Of a stretch of DNA of 64,000 bases, positions 1 through 8,813 are shown one piece after another. The translations under genes were made by a program, and so were the position numbers. The stretch is from Loktanella sp. 3ANDIMAR09 (GTDB lineage Bacteria > Pseudomonadota > Alphaproteobacteria > Rhodobacterales > Rhodobacteraceae): contig NZ_LJAK01000007.1 of NCBI RefSeq assembly GCF_001420005.1, positions 1 to 64,000 on the forward strand. Direction: 5' to 3'. The notes under the pieces are model-generated. The model was not told the origin of the DNA. It ran no database searches and saw only the letters and a program-made list of their open reading frames with translations. Numbering within the stretch: the first letter of the stretch is position 1; every line of letters starts with the position of its first letter.

Positions 1-152
1 AAGGGCGTGGCGGTGGTTGAGGGGGTGTTTTTGAGGGCGGAAACCGGACATTCTCTGCGCCAGCGGAACATTAACGCTTTTTCGAAAAGCAGCCATTCGG
101 CGATGCAAGTGAAGTCAAAACACCCCTCTAAACGCCTTGCGTTTTCGACTGC
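1..152. other. left-edge non-coding stretch
   Basis: No convincing gene is visible between the window edge and the stop codon of the ATPase gene. The sequence has no hairpin with a T-run that I would call a terminator. If the methyltransferase-ATPase unit has further genes, such as a nuclease, they would lie to the left of this edge and cannot be seen. Confidence 0.5.
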
Positions 153-1811
153 CTAACTTGATATCAGGGTTCGAATACGTGCCTTGATATTCTCAAACGT
201 TAAGTTCAGGTGATCCTTGGCGGTCTTTGTAAGTCGTCCAGTATGGCCTACAGCGTTTCTGACAGGCCTGAAGGCTCCAGCATCTGCCCAAAGAGATGGG
301 CTAGGTGCTTTCTTGTTCCCCTCAGCCGTGAATGCAAGATCGTTCATATCTACATAGCTAAGGTCGAAGGACGCTTGGCGGATCGGAAAACTAATATTCG
401 CAGCACCTTTGAAGGTCGTCTCCTGCTCCTTGAACTGATCAATCTTCGTCTGGATGTTTGATTTCAAAGGGAGGCTTTTGTGCGCAATGTATTTGCGAAC
501 GAGGTTTTCCGAAAGAAAGCAGTCCACATACGCTGAGGTGTTGAACTCTGCGTCGGGCATAATCTCTGTCAGCCAAGCATCAACTTCATCTTTGGCGGGT
601 GCATCATCATCTGGTATATAGTCGTTGATAGCCTCTGCAACCAAAGCTTGAGCCTTCCGCTCTCGTTTGGACTTTCTCGTATTCTCCTCATCACCCTCAT
701 CTCTAACTTCGAGCCTAAGCCTGTCCCAATCGTCGATAATTTGGGACAGCAGTTCGCGCTTCAGGTAATCCATTAGACTGCGGAACCTTTCGTCGTCCTC
801 AACGACACCTTCACGGCTGCTTGTGAACGGATCGACGCCCTCTCTGTCGAGAGTATCAAAGTGAATTTGGCCGTAAATGTAGCTTTCGACGATCCGCTGA
901 GTGGGAATGTGTCTTATTATGTTCTTCTCGCGGAGCCTGCCATTTACAAAGAGATCAATGGTCGCCCGCTCCTCGGTTCCAGTGATCTTGAGCATTGCGG
1001 GCTTCTTTACTGATCCGATAAAACCTTTGATGGCTAATGGGCTAGTAATTTCAACCTTCGGTTTTTCCAGATTTTGAAGCCCTTTGACGTAATCGTCAGT
1101 ATACTCATTTATAAGCCACAAGAATTGGGTCGCATCGGACAAGTTCTTCAGGTCGTCAATTGTAACCGGAGTTCCGTTTACGTGAATTGTGAAATCTGCA
1201 TCCAGCAGAGAGAACTTAAAGCTAAGAGCAAGCAATTTTCTCAGATAGGAATCGGAGTTTCTGAGTTGATCGTTGGTTTCTTCAAAACAGATTATTGTTC
1301 CTTTTTCATGACCACCGCGCAGCCTAGCTATGAGGTCAAAGTTAAGTCCCTCAAGCGGGTATTCTTCGGTGCTTTGATCGCCCTTAATCGCGTCGTCTAA
1401 TCCAGCATTGTCAATTACGCCGCCTGTATAATCGGAATTTTTGGTCTTAGAGAAAACAGATATGCGGTTTGCACAAGAAAGAAGGGCTAGCTTCCCAATA
1501 CCTTTGGCCCCAATGTAGGGGCGATCCTTGGGCGAACGCCCCCCACCTTCAGCTCTCTTTGAGTAGCCAATCTTCAAGAATTTGGATTGAAACGACGTTG
1601 CATCCATACCGACGCCATCATCCTTTATCGAAAAATTTAATTTCTCACGATCAATCTCGATCCAAACGTTGTTAGCATCAGCGTCCCATGAATTTGAAAT
1701 CGCTTCGCCAAGAACTGTAACGAAGTTTCGGTATAGGTTCCTGCCCAAATGGTTTAAAACACTAAGCGATATTTCAAACCTGTATGAGTCACGTTGTGGA
1801 TCTTCTACCAA
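153..1811 (-). CDS. GHKL-type ATPase (HSP90/MutL/MORC-like ATP-binding protein)
   Basis: The 552-aa protein opens with a GHKL ATP-binding fold: EAISNSWDADA (about residues 37-47) is the N box with the Mg-binding Asn, IKDDGVGMD (about 62-70) is the G1 motif, and YIGAKGIGKLALLS (about 99-112) is the G2 lid. This is the order seen in HSP90, MutL and MORC ATPases rather than histidine kinases, and no H-box or receiver is present. The C-terminal half is charged and has no domain I recognise. The gene overlaps the upstream cytosine methyltransferase by 23 bp, so the two are almost certainly co-transcribed. MORC-like GHKL ATPases beside C5 methyltransferases are a known theme in restriction-type systems, so a role in DNA restriction or remodelling is inferred. 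Base composition is visibly more AT-rich than the genes from 3.3 kb onward, suggesting transfer. Confidence 0.85.
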   Translation of the reverse strand: MVEDPQRDSYRFEISLSVLNHLGRNLYRNFVTVLGEAISNSWDADANNVWIEIDREKLNFSIKDDGVGMDATSFQSKFLKIGYSKRAEGGGRSPKDRPYIGAKGIGKLALLSCANRISVFSKTKNSDYTGGVIDNAGLDDAIKGDQSTEEYPLEGLNFDLIARLRGGHEKGTIICFEETNDQLRNSDSYLRKLLALSFKFSLLDADFTIHVNGTPVTIDDLKNLSDATQFLWLINEYTDDYVKGLQNLEKPKVEITSPLAIKGFIGSVKKPAMLKITGTEERATIDLFVNGRLREKNIIRHIPTQRIVESYIYGQIHFDTLDREGVDPFTSSREGVVEDDERFRSLMDYLKRELLSQIIDDWDRLRLEVRDEGDEENTRKSKRERKAQALVAEAINDYIPDDDAPAKDEVDAWLTEIMPDAEFNTSAYVDCFLSENLVRKYIAHKSLPLKSNIQTKIDQFKEQETTFKGAANISFPIRQASFDLSYVDMNDLAFTAEGNKKAPSPSLWADAGAFRPVRNAVGHTGRLTKTAKDHLNLTFENIKARIRTLISS

Positions 1812-2868
1812 GTGATTTCTCCGTTATTATTGAACTTATACTTCTGCCGATAGCTTCTGCCAGCCCCACAGGAACCGCATTACCAATCCAACGGCCAACT
1901 TCTGAAAGGGCGGGCTTTTCACCCTTGGGTAGAAATGAATAGTCTTTTGGAAATGATTGCAAGATAGCTGCTTCACGGAGTGTTATCGCTCGATCCTGTT
2001 CAGGATGCCCAAAACGACCATTGCCAAATCCGTAACATTGGGTGGTCATGGTCGGAGACGGCTTGTCCCACTCCATCCGTGCATACACGCCTGAATACGT
2101 TTTACCTGTTGCTCGCTGATGGCACTTCGCCCTGAGGTCAAACGGCCAATCGCGCCAAGTTCCTCCAGGCTTTGATGCTCTGATGCGAGCAAGATTGGTT
2201 TCTGAAAGAGAGGCGGCCACATGGAGCGCATCCTTTTTCTTATTCTCTCCCGCCCCAATTGGCGGCAACGAGGCGATTGCATCTCTTACGGTCAAGGAGG
2301 TTGAATGGGTCGCTCTGAGTTTGGGTGGAAGTGCAATCCTAGATGCGATCACAACCAACCGCCTCCGTCGCTGTGGGACACCATATTGCTCACATCGGGC
2401 CACTTCCCATTGAACATTGTATCCAGCGTCTTCGATAACTTCTTTGAAGCGAGCGAATACACGCCCCTCCTTGTATTTCAGAAGGGACGGAACGTTTTCC
2501 ATAGTCACAAAATCTGGCTGAACTCTCACAGCAAGCTGGGCGAAGCTTTCAACCAAATCCCACCGTGGATCTTCGTCATAACGCTGTTTGTATGTTGAGA
2601 AGGGCTGACAAGGTGCACAACCTGCCAAGACAGTCGGAAGATTACCTGAAAAGTGAGACTGTATCTCCTCTGGTTGCAACTTTGCGACGTCTCTGGAATG
2701 AAATTTTGCTTCGTTATTTACCTCGAAGGCATGCTTGCACCGGCTATCAGTGTCGTATCCCGCCCGTATATCAAAACCCGCTCTGAATAAGCCATGGCTT
2801 AACGCTCCTACGCCGCAGAACAAATCCACTACTTCAGCAAACGGTTCAGGGCCTTCTTTTTCGACCAT
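1789..2868 (-). CDS. DNA (cytosine-5) methyltransferase
   Basis: A C5 cytosine methyltransferase that transfers a methyl group from SAM to cytosine in a specific DNA site. Visible family motifs, in order: DLFCGVGALSHG (motif I, SAM binding), APCQPFS (motif IV with the catalytic Cys), ENVPSLL (motif VI), QYGVPQRRRRLVVI (motif VIII), and GNAVPVGLAEAIG (motif X). The target recognition region between VIII and X is short and gives no hint of the recognition site. The chosen ATG (MVEKEG) has an AGGGA Shine-Dalgarno nine bases upstream; an ATG at 2889 and a GTG at 2892 are alternatives that would add seven or eight residues. It precedes and overlaps the GHKL ATPase gene. No restriction endonuclease is visible in this window, so it is either part of a restriction locus cut by the window edge or a solitary methylase with an ATPase partner. 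Confidence 0.92.
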   Translation of the reverse strand: MVEKEGPEPFAEVVDLFCGVGALSHGLFRAGFDIRAGYDTDSRCKHAFEVNNEAKFHSRDVAKLQPEEIQSHFSGNLPTVLAGCAPCQPFSTYKQRYDEDPRWDLVESFAQLAVRVQPDFVTMENVPSLLKYKEGRVFARFKEVIEDAGYNVQWEVARCEQYGVPQRRRRLVVIASRIALPPKLRATHSTSLTVRDAIASLPPIGAGENKKKDALHVAASLSETNLARIRASKPGGTWRDWPFDLRAKCHQRATGKTYSGVYARMEWDKPSPTMTTQCYGFGNGRFGHPEQDRAITLREAAILQSFPKDYSFLPKGEKPALSEVGRWIGNAVPVGLAEAIGRSISSIITEKSLGRRSTT

Positions 2869-3147
2869 ATTTGAACATCCCTGTGCCATCACTATTGAGC
2901 TTTGGTAACTAGCTCAGTTTTTTGGAGCACGCTAAACAATCGAACGTCCAAGGGGAAGCTCTATTGCAATCTCAGGTGGCTTCCAGCCATGCGCGGCAAC
3001 GAGATCCACCGAAGACTGCTATGGGGAAACTGTATGCGGCTTCGACTTAAGTTCTCAATGATCGGTTGAGGCCGGAAGCCGCTGGCGACGCAATTTATAC
3101 AGTCTTCAAAAAAAACCGCTTGCTGCAACTTCAACTGTTACGCACTG

Positions 3148-3204
3148 CAAAACCTGCTGTCACGCTACAAACAGCTACACTTACAAAACCTACAGTCACG
3201 CTAC
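3148..3204 (+). repeat. pair of 21-bp direct repeats upstream of nrdR
   Basis: The 21-base units at 3148-3168 and 3184-3204 share CAAAACCT, differ at three bases in the middle, then share GTCACGCTAC. The start-to-start spacing is 36 bp. No matching family is recognised. They could be regulator half-sites in the nrdR promoter or a remnant of an insertion boundary. Confidence 0.55.
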
Positions 3205-3250
3205 CCGCCTGATGCATCCGGGACTCACCCTCGCAGCAACATCATGCGGG

Positions 3251-3304
3251 TTATCCACAGGGCTACCCAAAGTCTGGGGCCAATCCTATAGTCGATGTGG
3301 ATAA
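3251..3304. promoter_or_regulatory. two inverted DnaA boxes in the nrdR promoter
   Basis: TTATCCACA at 3251-3259 and its reverse complement TGTGGATAA at 3296-3304 are both exact matches to the strict DnaA-box 9-mer. They face each other 36 bp apart and end about 40 bp before the nrdR start codon. This is seen directly; DnaA control of the nrdR operon is inferred. Confidence 0.6.
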
Positions 3305-3342
3305 GTGGGGTTCAGCCCCCAAGACAGGACAAGGAACGGCCC

Positions 3343-3810
3343 ATGCGTTGCCCCTTTTGCGGAAATGTCGATACACAGGTCAAGGACAGCCGCCCCGCCG
3401 AAGATCATGTCGCCATTCGCAGGCGACGGTTCTGTCCGGCCTGTGGCGGACGTTTCACGACCTATGAACGGGTTCAGTTGCGTGACCTCGTCGTCATCAA
3501 ATCCAACGGCCGACGCGAGGATTTCGACCGTGACAAACTGGAACGGTCGATCCGGATCGCACTTCAAAAGCGCCCGGTCGAACCCGAACGCATGGACCAG
3601 ATGATCTCGGGGATCGTGCGCCGGTTGGAGAGCATGGGCGAAACCGACATCCCCTCGGGGACCATCGGCGAGATCGTAATGGAAAGCCTCGCGCGGATCG
3701 ACACGGTGGCCTACGTTCGTTTTGCCAGCGTTTACAAGAACTTTCAGGCGGCGGACGACTTCGAGAAATTCATGGAAGACCTGCGCCCGAACACCAAGCC
3801 GGACGTATGA
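3343..3810 (+). CDS. nrdR: transcriptional repressor NrdR
   Basis: NrdR is a nucleotide-sensing repressor of ribonucleotide reductase genes. The 155-aa protein has the N-terminal zinc ribbon (MRCPFCGN with the first cysteine pair, then [16 protein letters not shown] with the second) and the ATP-cone domain that starts near [17 protein letters not shown]. The length is standard. The frame is open upstream to an ATG at 3295, but that start would sit inside a DnaA box; NrdR proteins begin at the M(R/H)CPFC motif, so 3343 is chosen, with AAGGAA just upstream. It overlaps ribD by four bases (ATGA), so both are read from one promoter. The nrdR-ribD order is common in alphaproteobacteria. Confidence 0.97.
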   Translation: MRCPFCGNVDTQVKDSRPAEDHVAIRRRRFCPACGGRFTTYERVQLRDLVVIKSNGRREDFDRDKLERSIRIALQKRPVEPERMDQMISGIVRRLESMGETDIPSGTIGEIVMESLARIDTVAYVRFASVYKNFQAADDFEKFMEDLRPNTKPDV

Positions 3811-4907
3811 CGCCCGACATCAGGTTCATGGAACTGGCGCTGTCGCTGGGCCGGCGCGGGTTGGGTCAGGTCTGGCCGAACCCGGCGGTGGGATGCGTCA
3901 TCGTGCGGGACGGGGTCATCGTCGGACGCGGGCACACGCGGCGCGGCGGCAGACCGCATGCCGAACGCGTGGCGCTGGATCAGGCGGGTGAGGCCGCGCG
4001 CGGTGCCGTGGCATATGTCACGCTGGAACCCTGTGCGCACCACGGCCAGACGCCGCCCTGCGCCGAGGCATTGATTGCGGCAGGCATTGCCCGCGTCGTG
4101 GTCGGCACCGGGGACCCTGATCCGCGAGTGGCGGGCCGGGGTCTGGACATGCTGCGTGCAGCAGGCATCGCTGTCACCACAGGGGTCTGCGCCGCACAGG
4201 CGCAGGACGCCAACGCAGGGTTCCTGAAATCGGTGACGCAGGGTCTGCCCTGGGTCACGCTGAAACTGGCTACCACGCTGGACGGACGGATTGCGACCGC
4301 AACCGGAGAAAGCCGCTGGATCACCGGTCCGCAGGCCCGCCGCACGGTGCACGGTCTGCGGGCAAATCATGACGCGGTGCTGGTGGGGGCCGGAACGGCC
4401 CGCGCCGATGACCCGGCGCTGGACGTGCGCGATCTGGGTGATGTGCGCCAGCCGGTCCGTATCGTGGTTTCGCGCGATCTGAATTTGCGGGTCAATGGGC
4501 GTTTGGGACAGACCGCCCACCTGCAACCGGTCTGGATCGTTCATGCGAACGACGCCGAAACACGCGACTGGTCATCGACCGGGGCGACATTGATCCCCTG
4601 CCCCCTGCTCCACCATCAGATCGACATGCTGGCCGCCCTGCAAGAGCTGGCGCGCCGCGGATTGACCCGCATCCTGTGCGAAGGCGGCAGTCATCTGGCC
4701 GCGTCGCTGCTGCATGCGGGCCTGGTGGACGAGGTAGTGATGATGCAGGCCGGTTGCATGATCGGGGCGGATGGTCTGCCGTCGATGGCTGGCCTTGGCA
4801 CACGCGCGTTGGGTGATGCGCCCCGGTTCGATCTGATCGAGACCCGCGCGTTGGGCGGTGATGTGCTGCATCGCTGGCGACCGCGCCGCAGTCGCGCCGA
4901 CGACTGA
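3807..4907 (+). CDS. ribD: bifunctional diaminohydroxyphosphoribosylaminopyrimidine deaminase / 5-amino-6-(5-phosphoribosylamino)uracil reductase
   Basis: RibD carries out the second and third steps of riboflavin synthesis. The N-terminal deaminase domain shows the zinc site: the His-Ala-Glu motif (HAERVAL, about residue 51) and [11 protein letters not shown] (about 74-84). The C-terminal reductase domain starts near residue 145 ([19 protein letters not shown]) and includes WITGPQARR and [13 protein letters not shown]. At 366 aa it has the usual fused length. It overlaps nrdR by four bases. In many relatives the next genes are ribE, ribBA and ribH; here they are absent and queC follows, so the riboflavin cluster is split in this genome. 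Confidence 0.97.
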   Translation: MTPDIRFMELALSLGRRGLGQVWPNPAVGCVIVRDGVIVGRGHTRRGGRPHAERVALDQAGEAARGAVAYVTLEPCAHHGQTPPCAEALIAAGIARVVVGTGDPDPRVAGRGLDMLRAAGIAVTTGVCAAQAQDANAGFLKSVTQGLPWVTLKLATTLDGRIATATGESRWITGPQARRTVHGLRANHDAVLVGAGTARADDPALDVRDLGDVRQPVRIVVSRDLNLRVNGRLGQTAHLQPVWIVHANDAETRDWSSTGATLIPCPLLHHQIDMLAALQELARRGLTRILCEGGSHLAASLLHAGLVDEVVMMQAGCMIGADGLPSMAGLGTRALGDAPRFDLIETRALGGDVLHRWRPRRSRADD

Positions 4908-5039
4908 CAGGGCCCGGCCCTGACGTGACCGCCTGCGGCATGCTGACCCGGCGGTCACAACTTGGCATCCGCCGTGAATTGGTCTAAGCGGCGCACTCCG
5001 GTCGCAGCCTACCCGGATATCAAAACAAGGGTTAACATA
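4908..5039 (+). other. leader between ribD and queC with two hairpins
   Basis: Two hairpins are visible. The first is a 15-bp palindrome just after the ribD stop (4908-4922, CAGGGCC/GGCCCTG arms). The second has a perfect 9-bp stem, GTGACCGCC at 4925-4933 with GGCGGTCAC at 4950-4958, and a 16-nt loop. Neither is followed by a T-run, so they are not classical terminators. The layout does not match the preQ1-I consensus I know, so I do not call a riboswitch. Confidence 0.4.
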
Positions 5040-5741
5040 ATGAAGACGATTGTCATCTGCTCCGGCGGACTCGATTCAGTGTCGCTTGCCCATATGGTCG
5101 CGGCAGAGCATCAGCTGACCCGCCTTGTGTCGTTCGACTACGGGCAGCGCCACCGCAAGGAACTGGATTTCGCGGCCCGCTGTGCCGGGCGGCTGGGCGT
5201 GCCCCATGACATCATTGATTTGCGCGGGATCGGTGCCGCGCTGACGGGATCGGCGCTGACCGATGACCTGGATGTGCCCGACGGACACTACGCCGAGGAA
5301 AGCATGCGGATCACGGTCGTGCCGAACCGCAACGCCATCATGCTGGCCGTGGCATTCGGTGTGGCGGCGGCCAATGGTGACGATGCGGTGGCGACTGCCG
5401 TGCACGGCGGCGATCATTTCATCTATCCCGACTGTCGGCCCGCCTTTACCCAGGCCTTCGAGGCGATGCAGAAGGCGGCGCTGGACGGCTATGCCGACGT
5501 GTCGCTGTACACACCCTTTGTGACCCGGACCAAGGCGGATATCGTCACCGCAGGTGCGCGCCACGACACGCCGTTCGCAGACACATGGTCCTGCTACAAG
5601 GGTGGCGCGGTTCACTGCGGGCGTTGCGGCACCTGCGTCGAACGGCGCGAGGCCTTTGATCTGGCGGGGATCACAGACCCCACGGCCTATGCCGACCCCA
5701 ATTTCTGGGCCCATGCCATCGCCGCAAAGGAAGGTGTCTGA
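5040..5741 (+). CDS. queC: 7-cyano-7-deazaguanine synthase QueC
   Basis: QueC converts 7-carboxy-7-deazaguanine to preQ0 with ATP and ammonia, in the queuosine pathway. The 233-aa protein starts [15 protein letters not shown] with the PP-loop ATP pyrophosphatase motif SGGLDS, has the [10 protein letters not shown] stretch, and ends with the zinc-binding cysteine cluster [23 protein letters not shown]. The frame is open 26 codons further upstream, but the start at 5040 gives the conserved N-terminus of the family. Its TGA shares a base with the queD ATG, giving tight translational coupling. Confidence 0.97.
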   Translation: [233 protein letters not shown]

Positions 5742-6094
5742 TGTACCGGATCACCAAGGAATTTCATTTCTCCGCCTCGCACCAATTGGCCCATCTGCCC
5801 GCGGACCATCAATGCGCGCGCCTGCACGGTCACAACTACATCGTGGTGGTGGAACTGGCGTCACCTACCCTGGACGGCGATGGTTTCGTGCGCGACTACG
5901 GCGAGCTGAAGGCGCTCAAGACCTATATCGACGACACCTTTGATCATCGCCACCTGAACGATGTTCTGGACGTTCATTCCACGGGCGAAAACATGGCGCG
6001 GCATTTCTACGACTGGTGCAGGGCGCGTTGGCCGGAGACCTGCGCGGTCAAGGTCAGCGAAACCCCCAAGACCTGGGCGGAATACCGGCCGTGA
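5741..6094 (+). CDS. queD: 6-carboxy-5,6,7,8-tetrahydropterin synthase QueD
   Basis: QueD makes 6-carboxytetrahydropterin from dihydroneopterin triphosphate, the first dedicated step of queuosine synthesis. The 117-aa protein is of the PTPS/QueD family: FHFSASHQL and ARLHGHNY supply the zinc-binding histidines, DYGELK and DHRHLND are typical, and the glutamate in [11 protein letters not shown] near the C-terminus is the conserved end motif. It starts on the last base of the queC stop codon and overlaps the queE GTG by four bases. Confidence 0.97.
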
Positions 6095-6801
6095 CCCGGC
6101 TGCGGATCGTCGAAATTTTCGGTCCCACGGTTCAGGGCGAAGGCGCGCTGATCGGGGAACCAACCGTGTTCGTGCGTAGCGGCGGCTGTGACTATCGCTG
6201 CAGCTGGTGCGATAGCATGCATGCGGTTGACCCGGCGTTTCGCGCCTCCTGGACTGCAATGGACACCGCCGAGGTCTGGGCCGAGGTGCAGCGCCTGTCG
6301 GGGCATCAGCCTTTGACCGTTTCGCTGTCAGGCGGCAATCCGGCCATTCAGGATTTCGCGCCGCTGATCGCGCGGGGTCAGGCGCAGGGATACCGTTTCG
6401 CCTGCGAAACACAGGGGTCCATCGCCAAACCCTGGTTCGCCGATCTGGACACCTTGGTGCTGAGCCCGAAACCACCATCAAGCGGGGAATGCGTCGATTG
6501 GGACGCCTTTGAGGCCTGCTGTCAGGCTGCCCGCGGCGCGGGCGCGGTCGTGCTGAAGATCGTGATTTTCGACGACGCGGATTACGCCTGGGCGCGGGCG
6601 GCGGCGGATCGGTATCCGCATCTGCCGCTATATCTGCAACCCGGCAATCCAGAGGTCGATCCCGACTGCCCGGTCGATCCCCAGCGCCTGTCCGACAGGT
6701 TGCTGTGGCTGGTCGACAAAACGATGAACGACAACTGGTTTGCCCCCCGCATCCTGCCGCAATTGCATGTGCTGCTGTGGGGCAACAAACGCGGGGTGTG
6801 A
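6091..6801 (+). CDS. queE: 7-carboxy-7-deazaguanine synthase QueE
   Basis: QueE is a radical SAM enzyme that turns 6-carboxytetrahydropterin into 7-carboxy-7-deazaguanine. The cluster-binding motif is visible as CDYRCSWC (C-x3-C-x2-C, about residues 31-38) after [10 protein letters not shown], the substrate-side signature of Que[10 protein letters not shown] is the GGxP-type SAM site. GTG at 6091 is preferred because it overlaps the queD stop (GTGA) and puts the protein in register with the family; an ATG at 6016 lies inside queD. Length is 236 aa. Confidence 0.95.
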   Translation: MTRLRIVEIFGPTVQGEGALIGEPTVFVRSGGCDYRCSWCDSMHAVDPAFRASWTAMDTAEVWAEVQRLSGHQPLTVSLSGGNPAIQDFAPLIARGQAQGYRFACETQGSIAKPWFADLDTLVLSPKPPSSGECVDWDAFEACCQAARGAGAVVLKIVIFDDADYAWARAAADRYPHLPLYLQPGNPEVDPDCPVDPQRLSDRLLWLVDKTMNDNWFAPRILPQLHVLLWGNKRGV

Positions 6802-6820
6802 CCCGTTAGAGGAGACAACA

Positions 6821-7282
6821 ATGGAAACGATTTACAGCGATCTGAAACAACTGGGCGACCAGACCAAACTGCCGAACTCTCCCGAAGAGGCGGTGCTGGA
6901 ACGTGTGGCCAACCCCCAGGCCGATATCGCCTATTGCGTGCGATTTACCGCGCCAGAGTTCACATCGCTGTGCCCGATGACGGGTCAGCCCGACTTTGCC
7001 CATCTGGTGATCGACTATGTGCCGGGGGATTATCTGGTCGAATCCAAATCGCTGAAACTGTTTCTGGGGTCATTTCGCAACCACGGGGCGTTCCACGAGG
7101 ATTGCACGATCTCGATTGCGCGGCGTCTGGTCGATTTTCTGAACCCGCAATGGCTGCGCATCGGTGGCTACTGGTACCCGCGCGGGGGCATTCCCATCGA
7201 CGTGTTCTGGCAGACCGGCGCCGTCCCGCAAAATGTCTGGATCCCGGATCAGGGCGTGCCGCCCTATCGCGGTCGGGGCTGA
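6821..7282 (+). CDS. queF: NADPH-dependent 7-cyano-7-deazaguanine reductase QueF
   Basis: QueF reduces the nitrile of preQ0 to the amine of preQ1, the base then inserted into tRNA. At 153 aa it is the short, unimodular type. [15 protein letters not shown] contains the catalytic Cys and Asp, and [18 protein letters not shown] is the QueF motif with the substrate-binding Glu. The start is set by an AGAGGAGA Shine-Dalgarno at 6808-6815; an in-frame ATG further upstream lies inside queE. It is the last gene of the queCDEF run and ends 16 bp before the convergent histidine kinase gene. GTP cyclohydrolase (folE), tgt and queA are not in the window. Confidence 0.97.
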   Translation: METIYSDLKQLGDQTKLPNSPEEAVLERVANPQADIAYCVRFTAPEFTSLCPMTGQPDFAHLVIDYVPGDYLVESKSLKLFLGSFRNHGAFHEDCTISIARRLVDFLNPQWLRIGGYWYPRGGIPIDVFWQTGAVPQNVWIPDQGVPPYRGRG

Positions 7283-7298
7283 CCGGCGACATCGGACG

Positions 7299-8708
7299 TC
7301 AGGCGACCTGCGACAGCTGCGGGCCGCCGTCGTCCGCGTCCGCATCCCCGATCAACCGATCGAATTCCACAAAGAAGGTCGAGCCGACACCAAGTTCGCT
7401 GGTGTAGTCGATGAGACCACCGTGTTGTTCGACGATCAGTTTCGAAATGTTCAACCCCAGACCGGTGCCGCCTACCTTGCGGATGTCAGAGGAATCGACC
7501 TGCGTGAAACGGCCGAACACGTTCTCGCGGGCACCATCGGGGATGCCCTGACCATGGTCATGCACGGACACGCGCGTCCGCTGACCCAAGGTTTCGACCT
7601 GCACCGTGACCGTGCCGCCCTTGTCAGAGAACTTGATGGCGTTTGACAACATGTTGTTCATCACCTGGATCAGTCGCTTGCGGTCACCCGCGATCAGCGC
7701 CCCTTGGGCACAAAGATCGGTTTCCACATCAATCCCGAAATTGCTGGCGTAGCCTGCGATGCTCTCGACCGCCTCGATCGCCAGCGTATTCACCGAGATC
7801 GGACGCAGATCAAATACCATTTCGCCTGCTTCGATCTTTTGCATGTCGAGCAGATCCTCGACGAGGTCGGCCAGACGTCGCGCATTGCGCGCCGCAATTT
7901 TTATTGCAGGTTTGAGGTTGTCTGGCACAGGACCCAGACGGTCACCGTTTATCAGCTCCAATGAGCCGATGATGGACGTCAAAGGCGTGCGCAGCTCGTG
8001 GCTGACAGTGGCCAGAAACCTTGACTTGACCTCAAGCGCGGCCTTGGCGCGGGCGTGCTCTTGCTTGATACGTCGGAGTTGCTCGTAGCGCTCGCGATAG
8101 CCCTGATTGAACTTGATCGAGATGTCGCAGAGGAAATAGAGCACAAAGATGACCGTAAAGAATTCCAGCCAGATCGGCGAGGAAAACGCGGGCAGCTCTC
8201 GCATCACGTCAAGCAGCGCGATCGTCAGAAACGCAATGCCGTAGATGCCAAGCCGCAGCAGCAGAATGCCGATCATCTGGCTGTTGTGCATCGCCGCAAA
8301 GACAGAGGCCGAAAACAGCAGGAACAGCGGCGTGAAGTGACCGCCCGATGTTTGCTGGATCGCCATGTTCACGCTGAAAATGCTGATAGCGGTCGCGCTG
8401 ACCAGCGTATTGATGGTGATCCGCCACAGAATTTCCCGCCCGACGGCACGGTTCCGACCGTCCCAATTTGCCGCAACGGAACCCAGCCGCAGATCGAGGA
8501 TTTCTGCAAAGACGACAAAGCCGTAGCACAGCACGACTGACGATGGGTCAAAATAGAATGCCGCAAGTATCGCAGCAGCAAGAAAGCTGGCCTGCCGTTT
8601 CCAGATCAGCTGGTTGGAAAGGGCGATGTAGTCCTTGATCTTTTGCTCACGACCGTGAACGCTGAACCACCTGCGCGGAGACCCCACAAGAACGTTAAAG
8701 AAGGTCAT
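7299..8708 (-). CDS. membrane-bound sensor histidine kinase (orphan)
   Basis: A 469-aa sensor kinase. The N-terminal half has several hydrophobic segments (for example ASFLAAAILAAFYF, VVLCYGFVVFAEIL, FFTVIFVLYFLC) forming a membrane sensor without an obvious periplasmic domain. A short coiled-coil leads to the H box FLATVSHELRTPLT, the N box MNNMLSNAIKF, and G boxes DHGQGIPDG and GGTGLGLNISK. There is no receiver domain and no response regulator gene next to it, so its partner lies elsewhere. The start is set by AGAGG five bases before ATG at 8708; the frame is open 30 codons further upstream but has no ribosome-binding site there. It converges with queF and lies downstream of the feeM-like gene on the same strand, 165 bp away. 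Confidence 0.92.
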   Translation of the reverse strand: MTFFNVLVGSPRRWFSVHGREQKIKDYIALSNQLIWKRQASFLAAAILAAFYFDPSSVVLCYGFVVFAEILDLRLGSVAANWDGRNRAVGREILWRITINTLVSATAISIFSVNMAIQQTSGGHFTPLFLLFSASVFAAMHNSQMIGILLLRLGIYGIAFLTIALLDVMRELPAFSSPIWLEFFTVIFVLYFLCDISIKFNQGYRERYEQLRRIKQEHARAKAALEVKSRFLATVSHELRTPLTSIIGSLELINGDRLGPVPDNLKPAIKIAARNARRLADLVEDLLDMQKIEAGEMVFDLRPISVNTLAIEAVESIAGYASNFGIDVETDLCAQGALIAGDRKRLIQVMNNMLSNAIKFSDKGGTVTVQVETLGQRTRVSVHDHGQGIPDGARENVFGRFTQVDSSDIRKVGGTGLGLNISKLIVEQHGGLIDYTSELGVGSTFFVEFDRLIGDADADDGGPQLSQVA

Positions 8709-8813
8709 CGTAACCTCTGCTGCAATTCCGAGGTCAGGTCTAACCAGAAGTTGTGTTTTAGTTGTGACGCCTGAGGGGCGCGGACGCACAAAAAGCAAAA
8801 CCCTGCTAAGAAA

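Larger units (their letters stand above)
2869..3342. other. intergenic region between the methyltransferase island and nrdR
   Basis: About 470 bp without a credible gene. It holds the divergent promoters of the methyltransferase and nrdR, a pair of 21-bp near-identical direct repeats (3148-3168 and 3184-3204), one GANTC site (GACTC at 3222-3226), and two perfect DnaA-box 9-mers in opposite orientation (3251-3259 and 3296-3304). Composition changes here from AT-richer on the left to GC-rich on the right, so this is the likely right boundary of the acquired segment. No tRNA or integrase is present. Confidence 0.6.

Noticed and set aside
2893-3342. Possible replication origin because of the DnaA boxes
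   Set aside because: Only two boxes, no AT-rich unwinding element and no dnaA, dnaN, hemE or parAB nearby.
4908-5039. preQ1 riboswitch before queC
   Set aside because: The hairpins do not match the preQ1-I consensus and lack its A-rich tail; kept only as a leader feature.
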